36,414 bases of DNA from Gemmatimonadota bacterium (GTDB lineage Bacteria; JAAXHH01), in contig VXRC01000010.1 in NCBI GenBank assembly GCA_009838645.1, positions 1 through 36,414 on the forward strand, given 5' to 3'. This document shows, piece by piece, positions 8,449-18,783 of this stretch. Below the pieces are notes generated by a model. It saw nothing but the letters and a program-made list of their open reading frames with translations. It was not told the DNA's origin and did no database searches. Both the position numbers and the translations under genes were made by a program. Position 1 is the first letter of the stretch, and every line of letters begins with the position of its first letter.

Positions 8449-8952
8449 TTGCCGAGAATCAATCCCGATGAGTTCGATCTGTCGTCGGAACGCCTGGTCG
8501 ATATCAACCGGGTTGCCAAAGTCGTCAAGGGCGGCCGCACGTTCAGCTTCAACGCGCTGATCGCCGTGGGCGACGGAAACGGTCACGTGGGCCTGGGCAT
8601 GGGCAAGGCCCTGGAACTGTCCGAGGCGATCCGCAAGGCCACGGAAACGGCCCGGAAGCACCTGCACAGGGTGCCGGTGGTCAAAGGCACGATCCCCCAC
8701 GACGTCATCGGGAGGTTCAGCGCGGCGGAAGTGATCCTGAAACCTGCCTCTCCCGGTACGGGGGTTATCGCCGGGGATGCGGCCCGCGCGGTGCTCGAGT
8801 CGGCGGGCATACACAACATCCTCACGAAATCGATCGGTTCCTCCAATCCGTACAACGTGGCCAAGGCGACGCTGCAGGGACTGCTCGATTTGAAAGTGGC
8901 CTCCGAGATCGCCGACGCGCGCGACGTGGATATCGAGGAACTGAAAGGGTAG
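8449..8952 (+). CDS. rpsE: 30S ribosomal protein S5
   Basis: The 167-residue product has [20 protein letters not shown], the glycine-rich [14 protein letters not shown], and [12 protein letters not shown], all S5 hallmarks. The first codon is TTG at 8449, preceded by GAAGGGA (8435-8441); no ATG or GTG fits the family N-terminus. S5 acts in decoding accuracy and mRNA unwinding. A TTG start is unusual for such a highly expressed gene. Confidence 0.97.
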   Translation: MPRINPDEFDLSSERLVDINRVAKVVKGGRTFSFNALIAVGDGNGHVGLGMGKALELSEAIRKATETARKHLHRVPVVKGTIPHDVIGRFSAAEVILKPASPGTGVIAGDAARAVLESAGIHNILTKSIGSSNPYNVAKATLQGLLDLKVASEIADARDVDIEELKG

Positions 8953-8954
8953 TT

Positions 8955-9152
8955 ATGGCGACGCGACTGCGCATTACACAGCGGAAAAGCGCCATCGGCA
9001 GGCACCGGCGGCAGAAGCGGACCCTGGAAGCGCTGGGCATACGACGGTTGCACCACAGCGCCGTGCATGACGACACGCCCCAGATACAGGGCATGATCGC
9101 ACGCGTCGGCCACCTGGTGGAAGTGGAAACCATCACGGCGGACGACGAATAG
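8955..9152 (+). CDS. rpmD: 50S ribosomal protein L30
   Basis: The 65-residue protein contains RITQRKSAIGRHRRQKRTLEALGIRRL and GMIARVGHLVEVE (quoted in parts: RITQRKSAIGR, LGIRRLHHSAVHDD, ARVGHLVEVE), typical of bacterial L30. It starts 2 bp after the rpsE stop. L30 is a small 50S surface protein that some phyla lack, so its presence is a minor taxonomic clue. Confidence 0.96.
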   Translation: MATRLRITQRKSAIGRHRRQKRTLEALGIRRLHHSAVHDDTPQIQGMIARVGHLVEVETITADDE

Positions 9153-9201
9153 CCGGCGGGTTTCCTAAAGAAAGGTTCGTGAAGAAAGGAATACGGCTGT
9201 T

Positions 9202-9644
9202 ATGAAAGTCGACAGTTTGAAACACGCCTCCGGCGCGGTGCGCAAGGTAAAGCGCCTCGGCCGTGGACCAGGCTCCGGCACGGGCAAGACCGCCGGCAGG
9301 GGGCACAAGGGCCAGCGTTCCAGGTCGGGCAAGAAGATCCACCCGTCTTTCGAGGGCGGGCAGATGCGCCTCGTGCGGCGGCTGCCGAAACGCGGGTTCA
9401 CCAATCTGTTCCGCAAGATCTACCAGATCGTCAACCTTCGCGACCTTGAGGGGTGGGACGAGGAGACAGTCGTAAACGCCGAATCGCTGGCGGACCGGCG
9501 CCTGGTCCGGAAATCCACGGACCCGGTCAAGATCCTCGGCGAAGGCGAGGTCGACCGGCCCGTGAAGGTGAGCGTCCACAAGGTCAGTGAGACGGCGCGG
9601 CAGAAAATCGAGGCGGCAGGCGGATCGGTCGAGGTGATCTCCGG

Positions 9645-9648
<4 letters not shown>
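9202..9648 (+). CDS. rplO: 50S ribosomal protein L15
   Basis: The 148-residue protein has the glycine- and arginine-rich N-terminal tail [21 protein letters not shown], then [18 protein letters not shown]15 is a late 50S assembly protein. Its stop overlaps the secY start (ATGA at 9645-9648), coupling ribosomal protein and translocon synthesis as is common in this operon. Confidence 0.97.
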
Positions 9649-10970
<1,322 letters not shown>

Positions 10971-11036
10971 GCTTCGGAACCTTTGTGCCATGCGCCTGGC
11001 GATCGGCCTGGCGTCCGGGCGCCAGGTGAGCAGGTT

Positions 11037-11594
11037 ATGCGACTGATACTACTCGGAGTGCCGGGGGCGGGAAAAGGCGAGCAGGCAACGAGGCTGTCGG
11101 GAAAATTCAGCATTCCGCACGTTTCAACAGGCGACCTGTTGCGGCGGGAGTTGGAGGAAGGGACCGAAGTCGGGCGCAGGATATCGGAATTCATGAACCG
11201 GGGCGAACTGGTTTCCGATGCCGTGACGCAGGCCATATTGGAAAACCGATTGCGCGAGGCCGATTGCGCGGCCGGGTTCATCCTGGACGGCTTCCCCAGA
11301 AACCTGAACCAGGCCGACTTCCTGCAAGCGGCGCTGGAGCGCATGAGCGCACCCGTGGACGTGGTGCTCAACATCGAGGTGCCCGACGGTACGGTGATCG
11401 ACCGCCTGGCCATGAGGAATCGGTTGGACGACGCGCCGGAGACCATACGTCACCGGCTGAAAGTCTACAGGAAGGTTACGGCGCCGCTCGTCGATTACTA
11501 CGACCGGGCGGGCATACTGAAGCGGATCGACGGCGATGGTTCGCCGGAGGAAGTAACGCAACGCATACTGGCCTGCCTGGCCCGCAAGGCGTAG
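11037..11594 (+). CDS. adk: Adenylate kinase, short-LID form with variant P-loop
   Basis: The 185-residue product aligns with adenylate kinase (ATP + AMP to 2 ADP). Seen motifs are GVPGAGKG (7-14), TGDLLR (31-36), DGFPRN (84-89) and the YRKVTAPLVDYY region. The LID domain is reduced to a few residues, as in other short Adks, with no zinc cysteines. Two features are odd. Residue 15, almost always Thr in GKGTQ, is Glu (codon GAG). The usual VGR of the LID hinge is AMR. ATG at 11037 is chosen because it gives the family N-terminus; an upstream start at 10983 adds unrelated residues. The gene lies between secY and infA; map, often next to it, is absent. Confidence 0.9.
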   Translation: MRLILLGVPGAGKGEQATRLSGKFSIPHVSTGDLLRRELEEGTEVGRRISEFMNRGELVSDAVTQAILENRLREADCAAGFILDGFPRNLNQADFLQAALERMSAPVDVVLNIEVPDGTVIDRLAMRNRLDDAPETIRHRLKVYRKVTAPLVDYYDRAGILKRIDGDGSPEEVTQRILACLARKA

Positions 11595-11663
11595 ACCGGG
11601 CCGGAAACCGACCATGGCCGCAGCGGCAGCAAGGCGCGGCCGAACGGTGAGAGGTTGAAACCC

Positions 11664-11882
11664 ATGCCGAAAGAACCCCCGGTACAGGTGGAAGGTACGG
11701 TGGTGGAGCCTTTGCCCAATGCGTCGTTTCGCGTTGAACTGGAAAACGGCCACAGGGTCCTGGCCCATATATCCGGCAAAGTACGCATGAACTTCATAAA
11801 GATCCTGCCGGGCGACAAGGTCATGGTGGAACTGTCGCCTTACGATCTGACACGCGGCCGGATTACCTATCGTTACAAGTAA
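11664..11882 (+). CDS. infA: Translation initiation factor IF-1
   Basis: The 72-residue S1/OB-fold protein has exactly the E. coli length. Motifs are [22 protein letters not shown], in part [33 protein letters not shown] and [17 protein letters not shown] at the end. ATG at 11664 is preferred over the in-frame TTG at 11655 because GAGAGG then lies about 9 bp away and the length fits. IF-1 binds the A site during initiation. The 84-bp spacer after it has a loose GGGGCAAGG-type repeat. Confidence 0.96.
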   Translation: MPKEPPVQVEGTVVEPLPNASFRVELENGHRVLAHISGKVRMNFIKILPGDKVMVELSPYDLTRGRITYRYK

Positions 11883-11966
11883 GCCCGGGCAAGGCTGCAT
11901 CCGGGGCAAGGTAACGACGGGGAACCCGGCGCAGGCGGAAACGAACCGTAACACGAGGACCGGAAG

Positions 11967-12080
11967 ATGAAAGTACGCGCTTCGGTAAAGAAAATCTGTG
12001 AACACTGCAAGGTCATCCGCCGCAGGGGCGTCGTGCGAGTGCTCTGTCGCAACCCGCGCCACAAGCAGCGGCAGGGATAG
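11967..12080 (+). CDS. rpmJ: 50S ribosomal protein L36, zinc type
   Basis: This very short gene encodes 37 residues starting [20 protein letters not shown] and ending NPRHKQRQG. The zinc ligands are Cys11, Cys14, Cys27 and His32, so it is the zinc-containing L36. It lies between infA and rpsM, the standard position. L36 is a late 50S assembly protein. Confidence 0.96.
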   Translation: MKVRASVKKICEHCKVIRRRGVVRVLCRNPRHKQRQG

Positions 12081-12108
12081 CAACGACTGAGTTGCCAAGG
12101 AGGGCAAG

Positions 12109-12483
12109 GTGGCACGTATCGCCGGAATCGATCTGCCCCGCGACAAACGCGTGGAGATCGGCATCACCTACATTTTCGGAATCGGACTGACAACCGCCCG
12201 CAAGGTGCTCGACGCGACCGGCATCGATCCGGAAACCCGCGTCCGGGACCTTACCGACCGGGAGATCACGAAGCTCCGCCAGAGCATCGAAAACGATTAC
12301 CAGGTCGAGGGCGCGCTGCGCGGCGACATCACGTTCAACATAAGGCGATTGATGGACATCGGCTGTTACCGGGGCCTGCGCCACCGCCGCGGGCTGCCGG
12401 TGCGGGGTCAGCGGACCCGTACGAATTCCCGAATACGCAAGGGACCGCGGCGCACCATCGGTGCGAAGCGCAAGAAAGTTTAG
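12109..12483 (+). CDS. rpsM: 30S ribosomal protein S13
   Basis: The 124-residue product starts at a GTG ([18 protein letters not shown]) after AAGGAGGG at 12097-12104. It contains [14 protein letters not shown], the helix-hairpin-helix region, and the basic C-terminus [21 protein letters not shown] (seen as [14 protein letters not shown]). S13 forms bridges B1a and B1b and contacts tRNA in the P site. It is the first gene of the alpha-operon segment. Confidence 0.98.
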   Translation: MARIAGIDLPRDKRVEIGITYIFGIGLTTARKVLDATGIDPETRVRDLTDREITKLRQSIENDYQVEGALRGDITFNIRRLMDIGCYRGLRHRRGLPVRGQRTRTNSRIRKGPRRTIGAKRKKV

Positions 12484-12513
12484 CGAGTAACTTTAAACCG
12501 TGGAGGTAGAAGG

Positions 12514-12909
12514 TTGGCTAATGCAAGACGAAGCCGCGCCCGGAGACGAGACCGGCACGTGGACTCCATAGGCGTGGCCCATATCAAGGCGACGTTCAAC
12601 AATACGATCGTTACCCTCGCCGATCTGCAAGGACACACGATCAGCTGGTCGAGCGGCGGCAAGGGCGGTACGTTCCGCAATTCCCGGAAGAGTACGCCGT
12701 TTGCCGCGCAGATCGCCGCGGAAGCCGCGGCCAAGGAAGCCATCGAACTGGGATTGAAGCGCGTCGAGGTCTGGGTGAAGGGACCCGGCGCCGGCCGCGA
12801 ATCGGCCATTCGGGCCCTGCAGGCCGCGGGCCTCGAGATTTCCGCTATCAAGGACGTAACACCTATCCCCCACAACGGATGCCGGCCTCCGAAAAGACGT
12901 CGCGTCTGA
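12514..12909 (+). CDS. rpsK: 30S ribosomal protein S11
   Basis: The 131-residue protein reads [39 protein letters not shown] and [18 protein letters not shown], unmistakable for S11. The first codon is TTG at 12514, with GGAGGT at 12502-12507 placed correctly upstream. The HNGCRPPK motif includes the Asn-Gly that forms isoaspartate in E. coli. S11 shapes the 30S platform and mRNA exit. Confidence 0.97.
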   Translation: MANARRSRARRRDRHVDSIGVAHIKATFNNTIVTLADLQGHTISWSSGGKGGTFRNSRKSTPFAAQIAAEAAAKEAIELGLKRVEVWVKGPGAGRESAIRALQAAGLEISAIKDVTPIPHNGCRPPKRRRV

Positions 12910-12991
12910 TCGTGAATCAACGGGCGGACGCCGGGGCCTGAAGCGGTCCGACTGGCGCAGGCCGCCCGGCTCGAGCGTAATAGGAGAAAAC

Positions 12992-13621
12992 ATGTCTCGT
13001 TATACGGACGCCAACTGTCGAATCTGCCGGCGGGAAGGCGTGAAGTTGTTCCTGAAAGGCGATCGGTGCTTTTCTGAGAAATGCGCGGTGGACCGCCGCG
13101 CTTTCCCGCCGGGCCAGCATGGTTCCGTCGGTCGCAGGAAACCCACCGAATACGGGCTTCGCCTGCGTGAAAAGCAGAAGACGCGCAAGACCTACGGAAT
13201 CGGCGAAGGACAGTTCCGCTCGTACTTCGTGAAGGCGGCCCGGACCAAGGGCAACACGGGCGAACGCCTCCTGCAGTTGCTCGAAACCCGGCTGGACAAT
13301 ATCGTGTACCGCCTCGGTTTCGCGCCGTCGCGCAAAGCGGCCCGCCAGTTGGTCCGCCATCGCCATATCGTGGTGAACGACCGCATCGTCAATATCCCCT
13401 CGTACATCGTCCGTACGGGTGAAACCATTCAGGTCAAGGAGAAGAGCCGCCAGCTCGACTGCATTCACGCTTCCCTGAGCGCCGCGAACCAGCGGCCGGC
13501 GGTAAACTGGCTGGACCTGGACAAGACCACGCTGGCCGGACGGCTGCTGGAAGCCCCCGTCCGGGAGAACATACCGACACCTGTACAGGAACAGCTGATC
13601 ATCGAGTTGTATTCGAAGTAG
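12992..13621 (+). CDS. rpsD: 30S ribosomal protein S4, zinc type
   Basis: The 209-residue protein keeps an N-terminal zinc site, Cys9-X2-Cys12-X13-Cys26-X4-Cys31, then [10 protein letters not shown]. The S4 RNA-binding domain is visible as [20 protein letters not shown] and [11 protein letters not shown]4 nucleates 30S assembly and in E. coli represses the alpha operon. ATAGGAGAAA gives a good ribosome binding site. Many proteobacterial S4 proteins have lost these cysteines. Confidence 0.98.
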   Translation: MSRYTDANCRICRREGVKLFLKGDRCFSEKCAVDRRAFPPGQHGSVGRRKPTEYGLRLREKQKTRKTYGIGEGQFRSYFVKAARTKGNTGERLLQLLETRLDNIVYRLGFAPSRKAARQLVRHRHIVVNDRIVNIPSYIVRTGETIQVKEKSRQLDCIHASLSAANQRPAVNWLDLDKTTLAGRLLEAPVRENIPTPVQEQLIIELYSK

Positions 13622-13681
13622 GGCCGTCACACTGCCATCCATGTGTTCACTCGAAGCGCGCGACGAGGGGCAACATACGCT

Positions 13682-14671
13682 ATGAAATTAAAGAACTTCC
13701 AGATGCCGAGAGGCGTCTTAGTCGAAGACGATACAGTAACCGATGGCTACACCAGGTTCGTGATCGAGCCGCTGGAGCGGGGATTCGGGACGACGATCGG
13801 CAATTCCATCCGGAGGGTCCTGCTTTCCTCCCTGCCCGGAGCGGCCGTGGTCGGCGTCCGGATCGACGGCGTCGCCCACGAGTTCTCCACGATGCCTGCC
13901 GTGGTGGAAGACGTGGCCGAGATCATCCTGAACCTCAAGGAACTGCGGCTCATCCTGCACAGCGACGAGCCCAAGACGCTGATGCTCGAAGCGGAAGGCA
14001 AGGGCGACGTTACCGCCGAAGACATACAGACGGACGCCGACGTGGAGATTCTCAATCCGGATCTGCATATCGCGTCCCTGGACGAGGGCGGACAGTTACG
14101 CATGGAGATCCATGTCGACAGCGGCCGGGGCTACGTGATCGCCGAGCAGAACAAGATGCCCGACCAGCCCATCGGCGTGATCCCCATGGACGCCATGTTC
14201 TCCCCGGTAACGCGCGTGAATTTCCAGGTGGAGAACACGCGGATCGGCCAGCGCACGGACTACGACCGGCTCGTGCTTGAAGTCTGGACCGACGCCAGCG
14301 TGGGTCCCCAGGACGCCCTGTCCACCGCGTCCCAGATCCTGCGGAACCACCTTCAGCTGTTCATCTCCATAGACGATCAGTTCCTCTCCGAGCCCGAAGA
14401 GGAAGTGGACGAGAAGGCCGAAGAGATCAAGAAGCTGCTGCAGATGAACGTGGAGGAGCTGGAACTGTCCGTCCGCTCCAGCAATTGCCTGCGCGCGGCG
14501 GACATCAAGACGCTGGCGGACCTGGTGCAGAAGAGCGAGACCGAGATGCTGAAATACCGGAACTTCGGCCGCAAGTCGCTGACCGAACTGAGCCAGATCC
14601 TCCAGGAGATGGAACTTGGATTCGGCATGGATATCGAAGAGTACGTCGAGGTCGAAGCGGAAAACACGTAA
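13682..14671 (+). CDS. rpoA: RNA polymerase subunit alpha
   Basis: From ATG 13682 the protein has 329 residues, the same as E. coli. The N-terminal dimerisation domain (1-235) has [21 protein letters not shown]. The C-terminal domain has [18 protein letters not shown], with Arg265 in the DNA-contact position, and FGRKSLTEL. An in-frame GTG at 13643 would add 13 unrelated residues; GAGGGG at 13665-13670 fits the ATG better. A 60-bp spacer separates it from rpsD. Confidence 0.98.
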   Translation: MKLKNFQMPRGVLVEDDTVTDGYTRFVIEPLERGFGTTIGNSIRRVLLSSLPGAAVVGVRIDGVAHEFSTMPAVVEDVAEIILNLKELRLILHSDEPKTLMLEAEGKGDVTAEDIQTDADVEILNPDLHIASLDEGGQLRMEIHVDSGRGYVIAEQNKMPDQPIGVIPMDAMFSPVTRVNFQVENTRIGQRTDYDRLVLEVWTDASVGPQDALSTASQILRNHLQLFISIDDQFLSEPEEEVDEKAEEIKKLLQMNVEELELSVRSSNCLRAADIKTLADLVQKSETEMLKYRNFGRKSLTELSQILQEMELGFGMDIEEYVEVEAENT

Positions 14672-14723
14672 TCGAATGGCCTGCCCGCAGGTCATTCCGG
14701 CAGTCTGGACAGGAGCATAAGGA

Positions 14724-15170
14724 ATGCGACATCGAAAGCAGGGGCGCGGTCTCAGCCGCTCTCCCAGTCACCGCAAGGCGATGCTGAGCAATCTGGCCGC
14801 ATCGGTGCTGGACACGGAACGCGTGCAGACCACCACGGCGAAGGCCAAGGAAGTGCGCCGCCTCGTGGAACGGCTCATCACCTTCGGCAAACGCAGAGAC
14901 CTGCACGCCCGGCGGCAGGTGCTGCGGGTCATCCACAACGAATCCGTGGTCGCGAAGCTGTTCGGACCGTTGGCCGACCGCTACGCCGACCGGCCCGGAG
15001 GATACACGCGCATCGTACGCATAGGGCACCGGCAGGGCGACGCCGCCGACATGTCGATACTCGAGTTGATCGACCGGGAGGGTCCGGGGGAAGACCAGGC
15101 CGACGAGAAGACCGAAGAAAAAGCGGAAGAATCGAAGGAAGAGACGACGGAGGAGGAAGAGACCGGCTGA
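14724..15170 (+). CDS. rplQ: 50S ribosomal protein L17 with acidic tail
   Basis: The first 117 or so residues are standard L17: MRHRKQGRGLSRSPSHRKAM, NLAASVLDTERVQTTTAKAKE and GGYTRIVRIGHRQGD. About 30 further residues form a very acidic tail rich in Glu and Thr (residues 119-148). L17 lies near the tunnel exit. It is the last gene of the operon; the tail precedes a strong terminator hairpin. Confidence 0.96.
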   Translation: MRHRKQGRGLSRSPSHRKAMLSNLAASVLDTERVQTTTAKAKEVRRLVERLITFGKRRDLHARRQVLRVIHNESVVAKLFGPLADRYADRPGGYTRIVRIGHRQGDAADMSILELIDREGPGEDQADEKTEEKAEESKEETTEEEETG

Positions 15171-15215
15171 AGAACCGGCCCGGGACGTAAAACCTCCCAA
15201 TCGTATTAGAACAGG

Positions 15216-15250
15216 AAAAGGCGGCAACCCGGTGCGGTTGCCGCCTTTTT
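15216..15250 (+). terminator. Rho-independent terminator, probably bidirectional
   Basis: A perfect 14-bp stem pairs 15216-15229 (AAAAGGCGGCAACC) with 15236-15249 around a 6-nt loop and ends in TTTTT. It lies 45 bp after rplQ. The A-run at the 5' side gives a T-run on the minus strand, and the convergent amt gene ends at 15283, so it probably stops both transcripts. Confidence 0.92.
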
Positions 15251-15282
15251 CGTTGTGGGACGCGAGACGCAGTCTGCGTCGA

Positions 15283-16692
15283 TTACTGGTCGTCGTCCTG
15301 TTCCTCGGGCATGAGCACGAACTCGGGATAAGCCTCGATGCCGAGTTCCGCCACGTCCTGCCCGAGCCGTTCGACCTGGCTCGTCACCCGGACGGTCATG
15401 ACCACGTCGATCAGCTTCCAGATCACCCAGGAGACCAGGAAGACGAAGGCGCCGATCGCGAGGATGCCGATCAGTTGGACACCGACGTTGCCACCGCTCA
15501 CGATGCACACCGCCAGCGTACCCCAGATGCCCGCGAAGAGGTGGGCCGGCACGGCGCCGACCACGTCGTCGATCTTCACCGATTCCAGCAGTTTCATGCC
15601 GATCGTGCAGACGACGCCGCCGATCGCCCCGATGATGATGGCCCAGTAATGCTGGACCATGTCGGGACCCGCGGTGATCGAGACCAGGCCCGCGATGGCG
15701 CCGTTCAGACAGGCGAAGAGATCGGTGCGGCCGAAGACGGGCCGCGCGCAGAAGAGCGCCATGAGCGCGCCGGCCGCGGCGGCCAGGTTGGTATTGACCA
15801 GCACGTGGCTCATGGCCACGGCGTCCAGGGGGCTGCCCAGGGCCAGCTGCGAACCGCCGTTGAACCCGAACCAGCCAAGCCAGAGGATGAAGACGCCCAG
15901 GGTCACCACCAGCACGTTGGAAGGCGGCGTGGGCTTGACCGAACCGTCCTTGCGGTACTTGCCGAGCCTGGGTCCGACGACGATCAGTCCGGCCAGGGCC
16001 GCCCATCCGCCCGTACTGTGGACGATGGTGGAGCCTGCGAAGTCCTTGAATCCCAGCTGGCTGAGCCATCCCTCGCCCCAGGTCCATGCGCCGACGATAG
16101 GGTAGATGACCCCGGTGAGGACGAGGACGAAGATAAAGAACGACCAAATCTTGACTCTTTCCGCCAGCGCGCCGGAGACGATGGACGCGGCCGTGGCAAC
16201 GAAAACCATCTGGAAGAACCAGTCCGACATGGTGGAATAGCCCAGCGAGATCACTTCGGCGGCGGCGCTCTCCGTTCCGTTGACCAAGTCGATCTCGTCC
16301 GTCGTCGGGCCGTAGCCGATCGAGAAGGATCCGATGTAGCTTCCGACATCGACGTACATGAGATTGTAGCCGATGAAGTAGTAGGCGATCCCGGCGATGG
16401 AATAGAGGCCGATGTTCTTCAGGCAGATCATGGAGGCGTTCTTGGTCCGCACGGAACCCGATTCCAGCATGGTGAATCCCGCGCACATCCACATCACCAG
16501 GGCGCCCCAGAGCATGAACGATATGGTGTTGAACACGAACTGGTCCGGCGCTTCGACGGCAACGCTATCATGCTCGGCCAGGGCGTACGCGGTCCCGGCG
16601 CCGCAGACCACGGCGGCCAACACGGCCAACAGTTTCAGTGCCGGCATACCGCGAGGCCTGCGTGTAACAAAAAATCCGTAGAATGCTCCCAT
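15283..16692 (-). CDS. amt: Ammonium transporter, Amt family
   Basis: The 469-residue protein has an N-terminal hydrophobic segment (about 19-37) that may be a signal peptide, then about 11 membrane helices. Amt signatures are MLESGSVRTKNA (75-86) and KDFAGSTIVHSTGGW (216-230). The twin pore histidines appear to be His225 and His384 (in PAHLFAGIWGTLA). It conducts ammonium or ammonia across the inner membrane. ATG at 16692 with GGGAG about 8 bp upstream is preferred to the frame opening at 16806, which would run through the promoter. No glnK (PII) gene is adjacent, although amt and glnK are often paired. Confidence 0.94.
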   Translation of the reverse strand: MGAFYGFFVTRRPRGMPALKLLAVLAAVVCGAGTAYALAEHDSVAVEAPDQFVFNTISFMLWGALVMWMCAGFTMLESGSVRTKNASMICLKNIGLYSIAGIAYYFIGYNLMYVDVGSYIGSFSIGYGPTTDEIDLVNGTESAAAEVISLGYSTMSDWFFQMVFVATAASIVSGALAERVKIWSFFIFVLVLTGVIYPIVGAWTWGEGWLSQLGFKDFAGSTIVHSTGGWAALAGLIVVGPRLGKYRKDGSVKPTPPSNVLVVTLGVFILWLGWFGFNGGSQLALGSPLDAVAMSHVLVNTNLAAAAGALMALFCARPVFGRTDLFACLNGAIAGLVSITAGPDMVQHYWAIIIGAIGGVVCTIGMKLLESVKIDDVVGAVPAHLFAGIWGTLAVCIVSGGNVGVQLIGILAIGAFVFLVSWVIWKLIDVVMTVRVTSQVERLGQDVAELGIEAYPEFVLMPEEQDDDQ

Positions 16693-16759
16693 GGTGTGAT
16701 CTCCCGGCTGACACCGATGATGGCGGGTGAAAAGATGTTTAACGGCGATGTGGAATGGT

Positions 16760-16787
16760 CTTGTCGAATGTCGAGATATTCTACAAG
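16760..16787. promoter_or_regulatory. Inverted repeat over the amt -10, likely operator
   Basis: The arms CTTGTCGAAT (16760-16769) and ATTCTACAAG (16778-16787) are complementary at 9 of 10 positions with an 8-bp spacer. The right arm contains the amt -10 hexamer. A regulator bound here would block RNA polymerase, so it is probably an operator. The regulator is unknown; no transcription factor gene lies next to it. Confidence 0.6.
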
Positions 16788-16806
16788 GAATGAACTGTTT
16801 CGTCAA
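16778..16806 (-). promoter_or_regulatory. Sigma-70-type promoter of amt
   Basis: On the minus strand TTGACG (16806-16801) and TAGAAT (16783-16778) are separated by exactly 17 bp; each hexamer matches the consensus at 5 of 6 positions. Transcription would start near 16771, giving a leader of about 80 nt before the ATG at 16692. Confidence 0.75.
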
Positions 16807-16916
16807 GAAAGTTAGAACGCGTCACGTTCACCGGATGAGCATGGAGAACCGCGACTCGCGGGTCCGTGCGGATCAGCGTGGCCGAATGCGATGCGATCCG
16901 CGTGATACCGGCCGGT

Positions 16917-17552
16917 TCAGCGGAGTCCGTAGTACGCCTCCATGCCGGCCAGGAACTCGGTCTGCCCACCGTAACTGGGATGGCGCACCTTCACGACCTC
17001 TGCCGACCCCCCAAGCCTGCGCGCCGCCTTTTCCGCGTCGTTTCCTATGGCGATGATGGCGGACGGTTCCAGAAGCCGGACCAGTTGCTCGAGCAGGTGT
17101 TGACCGGACCGGCGTTCCGCTGCGACGTGCGATCGATTGCTGAAGGAGTGGTCCGGCTTGTGAGGATGGAAGGGAAAGACGTTCCAGAGGAAGACCGCCG
17201 CCTTGATGCGGGACAATATGTTCCACACGACACGGGCGGAGCGTTCCCTGACCACGGCGCCCCGCGTCGGACGCCGCAACGTCAGCCCCCACCTGAGGGC
17301 GTGTTCGTCCAGACGCTCGTCGTCGGTGAAAGCCAGGCCGGTTCGCCGGCCGCCGCGGTAACTGTAGTCGCGGCCGATCCACAGGGCGTCCACGCGCCGT
17401 CCGGCCGCGGCTTCAAGCACGGACAGAAGGTTCACGGACCGCCGTTCGGGGGCGTCCGCCCGGTCGTGAACAAGGCAGCGATCCGTATACGGGTTGAATA
17501 CATGGTCGAATTCGAGGTCCTGGAGAACATCGATGAATTGAGCGGGGGACAT
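16917..17552 (-). CDS. Uracil-DNA glycosylase superfamily protein
   Basis: The 211-residue protein shows the superfamily pattern: a first motif region at 60-76 (GRDYSYRGG then RTGLAFT), an internal LWNVFPFHPH (122-131), AIGNDAEKAA (168-177) and the closing VRHPSYGG (189-196), where the His-Pro-Ser loop enters DNA. Such enzymes remove uracil or related bases. The usual GEAPG of motif 1 is GRDYS here, so the substrate and activity are uncertain. The family match is from motif recognition only. It starts 50 bp after the Fic gene on the same strand and may share its transcript. No clear ribosome binding site precedes the ATG. Confidence 0.68.
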   Translation of the reverse strand: MSPAQFIDVLQDLEFDHVFNPYTDRCLVHDRADAPERRSVNLLSVLEAAAGRRVDALWIGRDYSYRGGRRTGLAFTDDERLDEHALRWGLTLRRPTRGAVVRERSARVVWNILSRIKAAVFLWNVFPFHPHKPDHSFSNRSHVAAERRSGQHLLEQLVRLLEPSAIIAIGNDAEKAARRLGGSAEVVKVRHPSYGGQTEFLAGMEAYYGLR

Positions 17553-17602
17553 GGCGGCCGGTCGATCTGGATGATGGATTCCGAATTGAGGAGCCGGGAA
17601 CG

Positions 17603-18766
17603 CTACACTTCGGTTCCCTCGTTGAGAATCGAAAGATACTCGTCATAAACGTACAGCCGGTTGCGTTGTTTTCCCGTGATCTCCCGCGCGATACCTGCCC
17701 TGACCAGAAGATCCATTGTTGAAGCCGCTGCCTGAAAAGAAAGACCTGTATCCTTGCATACGGCGGCAAGAGACAGAAGTAGATGCGACTTAAGGGCTTC
17801 ATGTACACGCAGGGCTGATCCCAATCTTCTGCCTGCGACTCCTTCGATCCGGCTTCGATCACTTTTGAACGTGTTATTCAACTGTTCCACGGTACCGACG
17901 GCACCGTCAGCTGTTCGTTTGACCCCTTCGAGAAAAAAAGTGAGCCATGCTTCCCAGTTTCCCGTGAGGCGCACGTTGTTCAGCAATTCGTAGTATTCAT
18001 TGCGATTCTGCTTAAAATACAGGCTCAGGTAAAGCATGGGTTGGTGTAGTATCCCCGCGTGGCATAACAACATAGTAATAAGCAACCTGCCCACACGACC
18101 ATTACCATCGAGAAAAGGGTGTATCGTTTCAAACTGCACATGGGCGAGACCAGCGCGCAGCAACACCGGCAAGCCGTCGTCCTCCGCGTGCAGAAAACGC
18201 TCCAGTGAAGCCATGCAGTCCTGCACGACGGTATGCGGCGGGGGTACATAGAGGGCGTTGCCGGGCCTGGAACCTCCAATCCAGTTCTGCGACCGCCTGA
18301 ACTCACCTGGCGATTTCGTACTGCCGCGACCCTGTGACAGCAATATGCCATGTGTTTCCCTTATCAGTCGGTTCGATAGCGGAAAACCGTTCTTCAGACG
18401 CTCCAGGCCATGTTCCATTGCCGCGACATAGTTAGAAACTTCATGTACATCGTCTTCAGGTACACCGGGGACATCCTCAAGTTCGAAGAGCAGGAGATCG
18501 GACAATGATGACTGCGTTCCTTCGATCTGCGAAGAAAGCACTGCTTCTTTACGCACATAGGCATACAGAAAGAGTGCCTCGTCGGGCAAGAGCAACGTAA
18601 TGCTGTCAAGTCGTCCCAGGGCGTGTACCGCGGATTCGAGTAATTGATGTAGAGGTCCATCCAGATCCAGGCCCGGCTTTGGAGGCAAGGGTATTGGCAC
18701 AAAGGCCTTTACTGTGTCTCCTTCTATGGTCAAGAGGTCATAGGTACCCGTCAGTCCTCGTTCCAT
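17603..18766 (-). CDS. Fic family protein, class II, with C-terminal winged helix
   Basis: The protein has 388 residues from ATG 18766 (a GTG directly before it is also possible; AAGGA lies 8 bp upstream of the ATG). The Fic active site is complete: HPFLDGNGRVGR at about 216-227. The N-terminal inhibitory motif SSQIEG (78-83) marks a class II, self-inhibited Fic. GEFRRSQNWIGG and YVPPPH are typical of this family. The last 100 residues look like a winged-helix DNA-binding domain. Fic enzymes transfer AMP from ATP to Ser, Thr or Tyr of target proteins. The gene is visibly richer in A and T than its neighbours, suggesting horizontal gain, and an inverted-repeat array lies upstream. Confidence 0.93.
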   Translation of the reverse strand: MERGLTGTYDLLTIEGDTVKAFVPIPLPPKPGLDLDGPLHQLLESAVHALGRLDSITLLLPDEALFLYAYVRKEAVLSSQIEGTQSSLSDLLLFELEDVPGVPEDDVHEVSNYVAAMEHGLERLKNGFPLSNRLIRETHGILLSQGRGSTKSPGEFRRSQNWIGGSRPGNALYVPPPHTVVQDCMASLERFLHAEDDGLPVLLRAGLAHVQFETIHPFLDGNGRVGRLLITMLLCHAGILHQPMLYLSLYFKQNRNEYYELLNNVRLTGNWEAWLTFFLEGVKRTADGAVGTVEQLNNTFKSDRSRIEGVAGRRLGSALRVHEALKSHLLLSLAAVCKDTGLSFQAAASTMDLLVRAGIAREITGKQRNRLYVYDEYLSILNEGTEV

Positions 18767-18783
18767 CACCTGTTTCCTTGCTC

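Noticed and set aside
10983-11036. Upstream extension of adk
   Set aside because: The additional residues do not resemble adenylate kinase, and the ATG at 11037 gives the standard MRLILLG start.
15232-16815. A 527-codon plus-strand frame opposite amt
   Set aside because: It starts inside the terminator region and is antisense to a clear ammonium transporter; the product is His/Asp/Arg-rich without motifs.
16868-16901. Inverted repeat GCGGATC/GATCCGC as a terminator for the glycosylase-like gene
   Set aside because: The arms are only 7 bp with a 20-bp spacer and no T-run follows, so the evidence is too weak.
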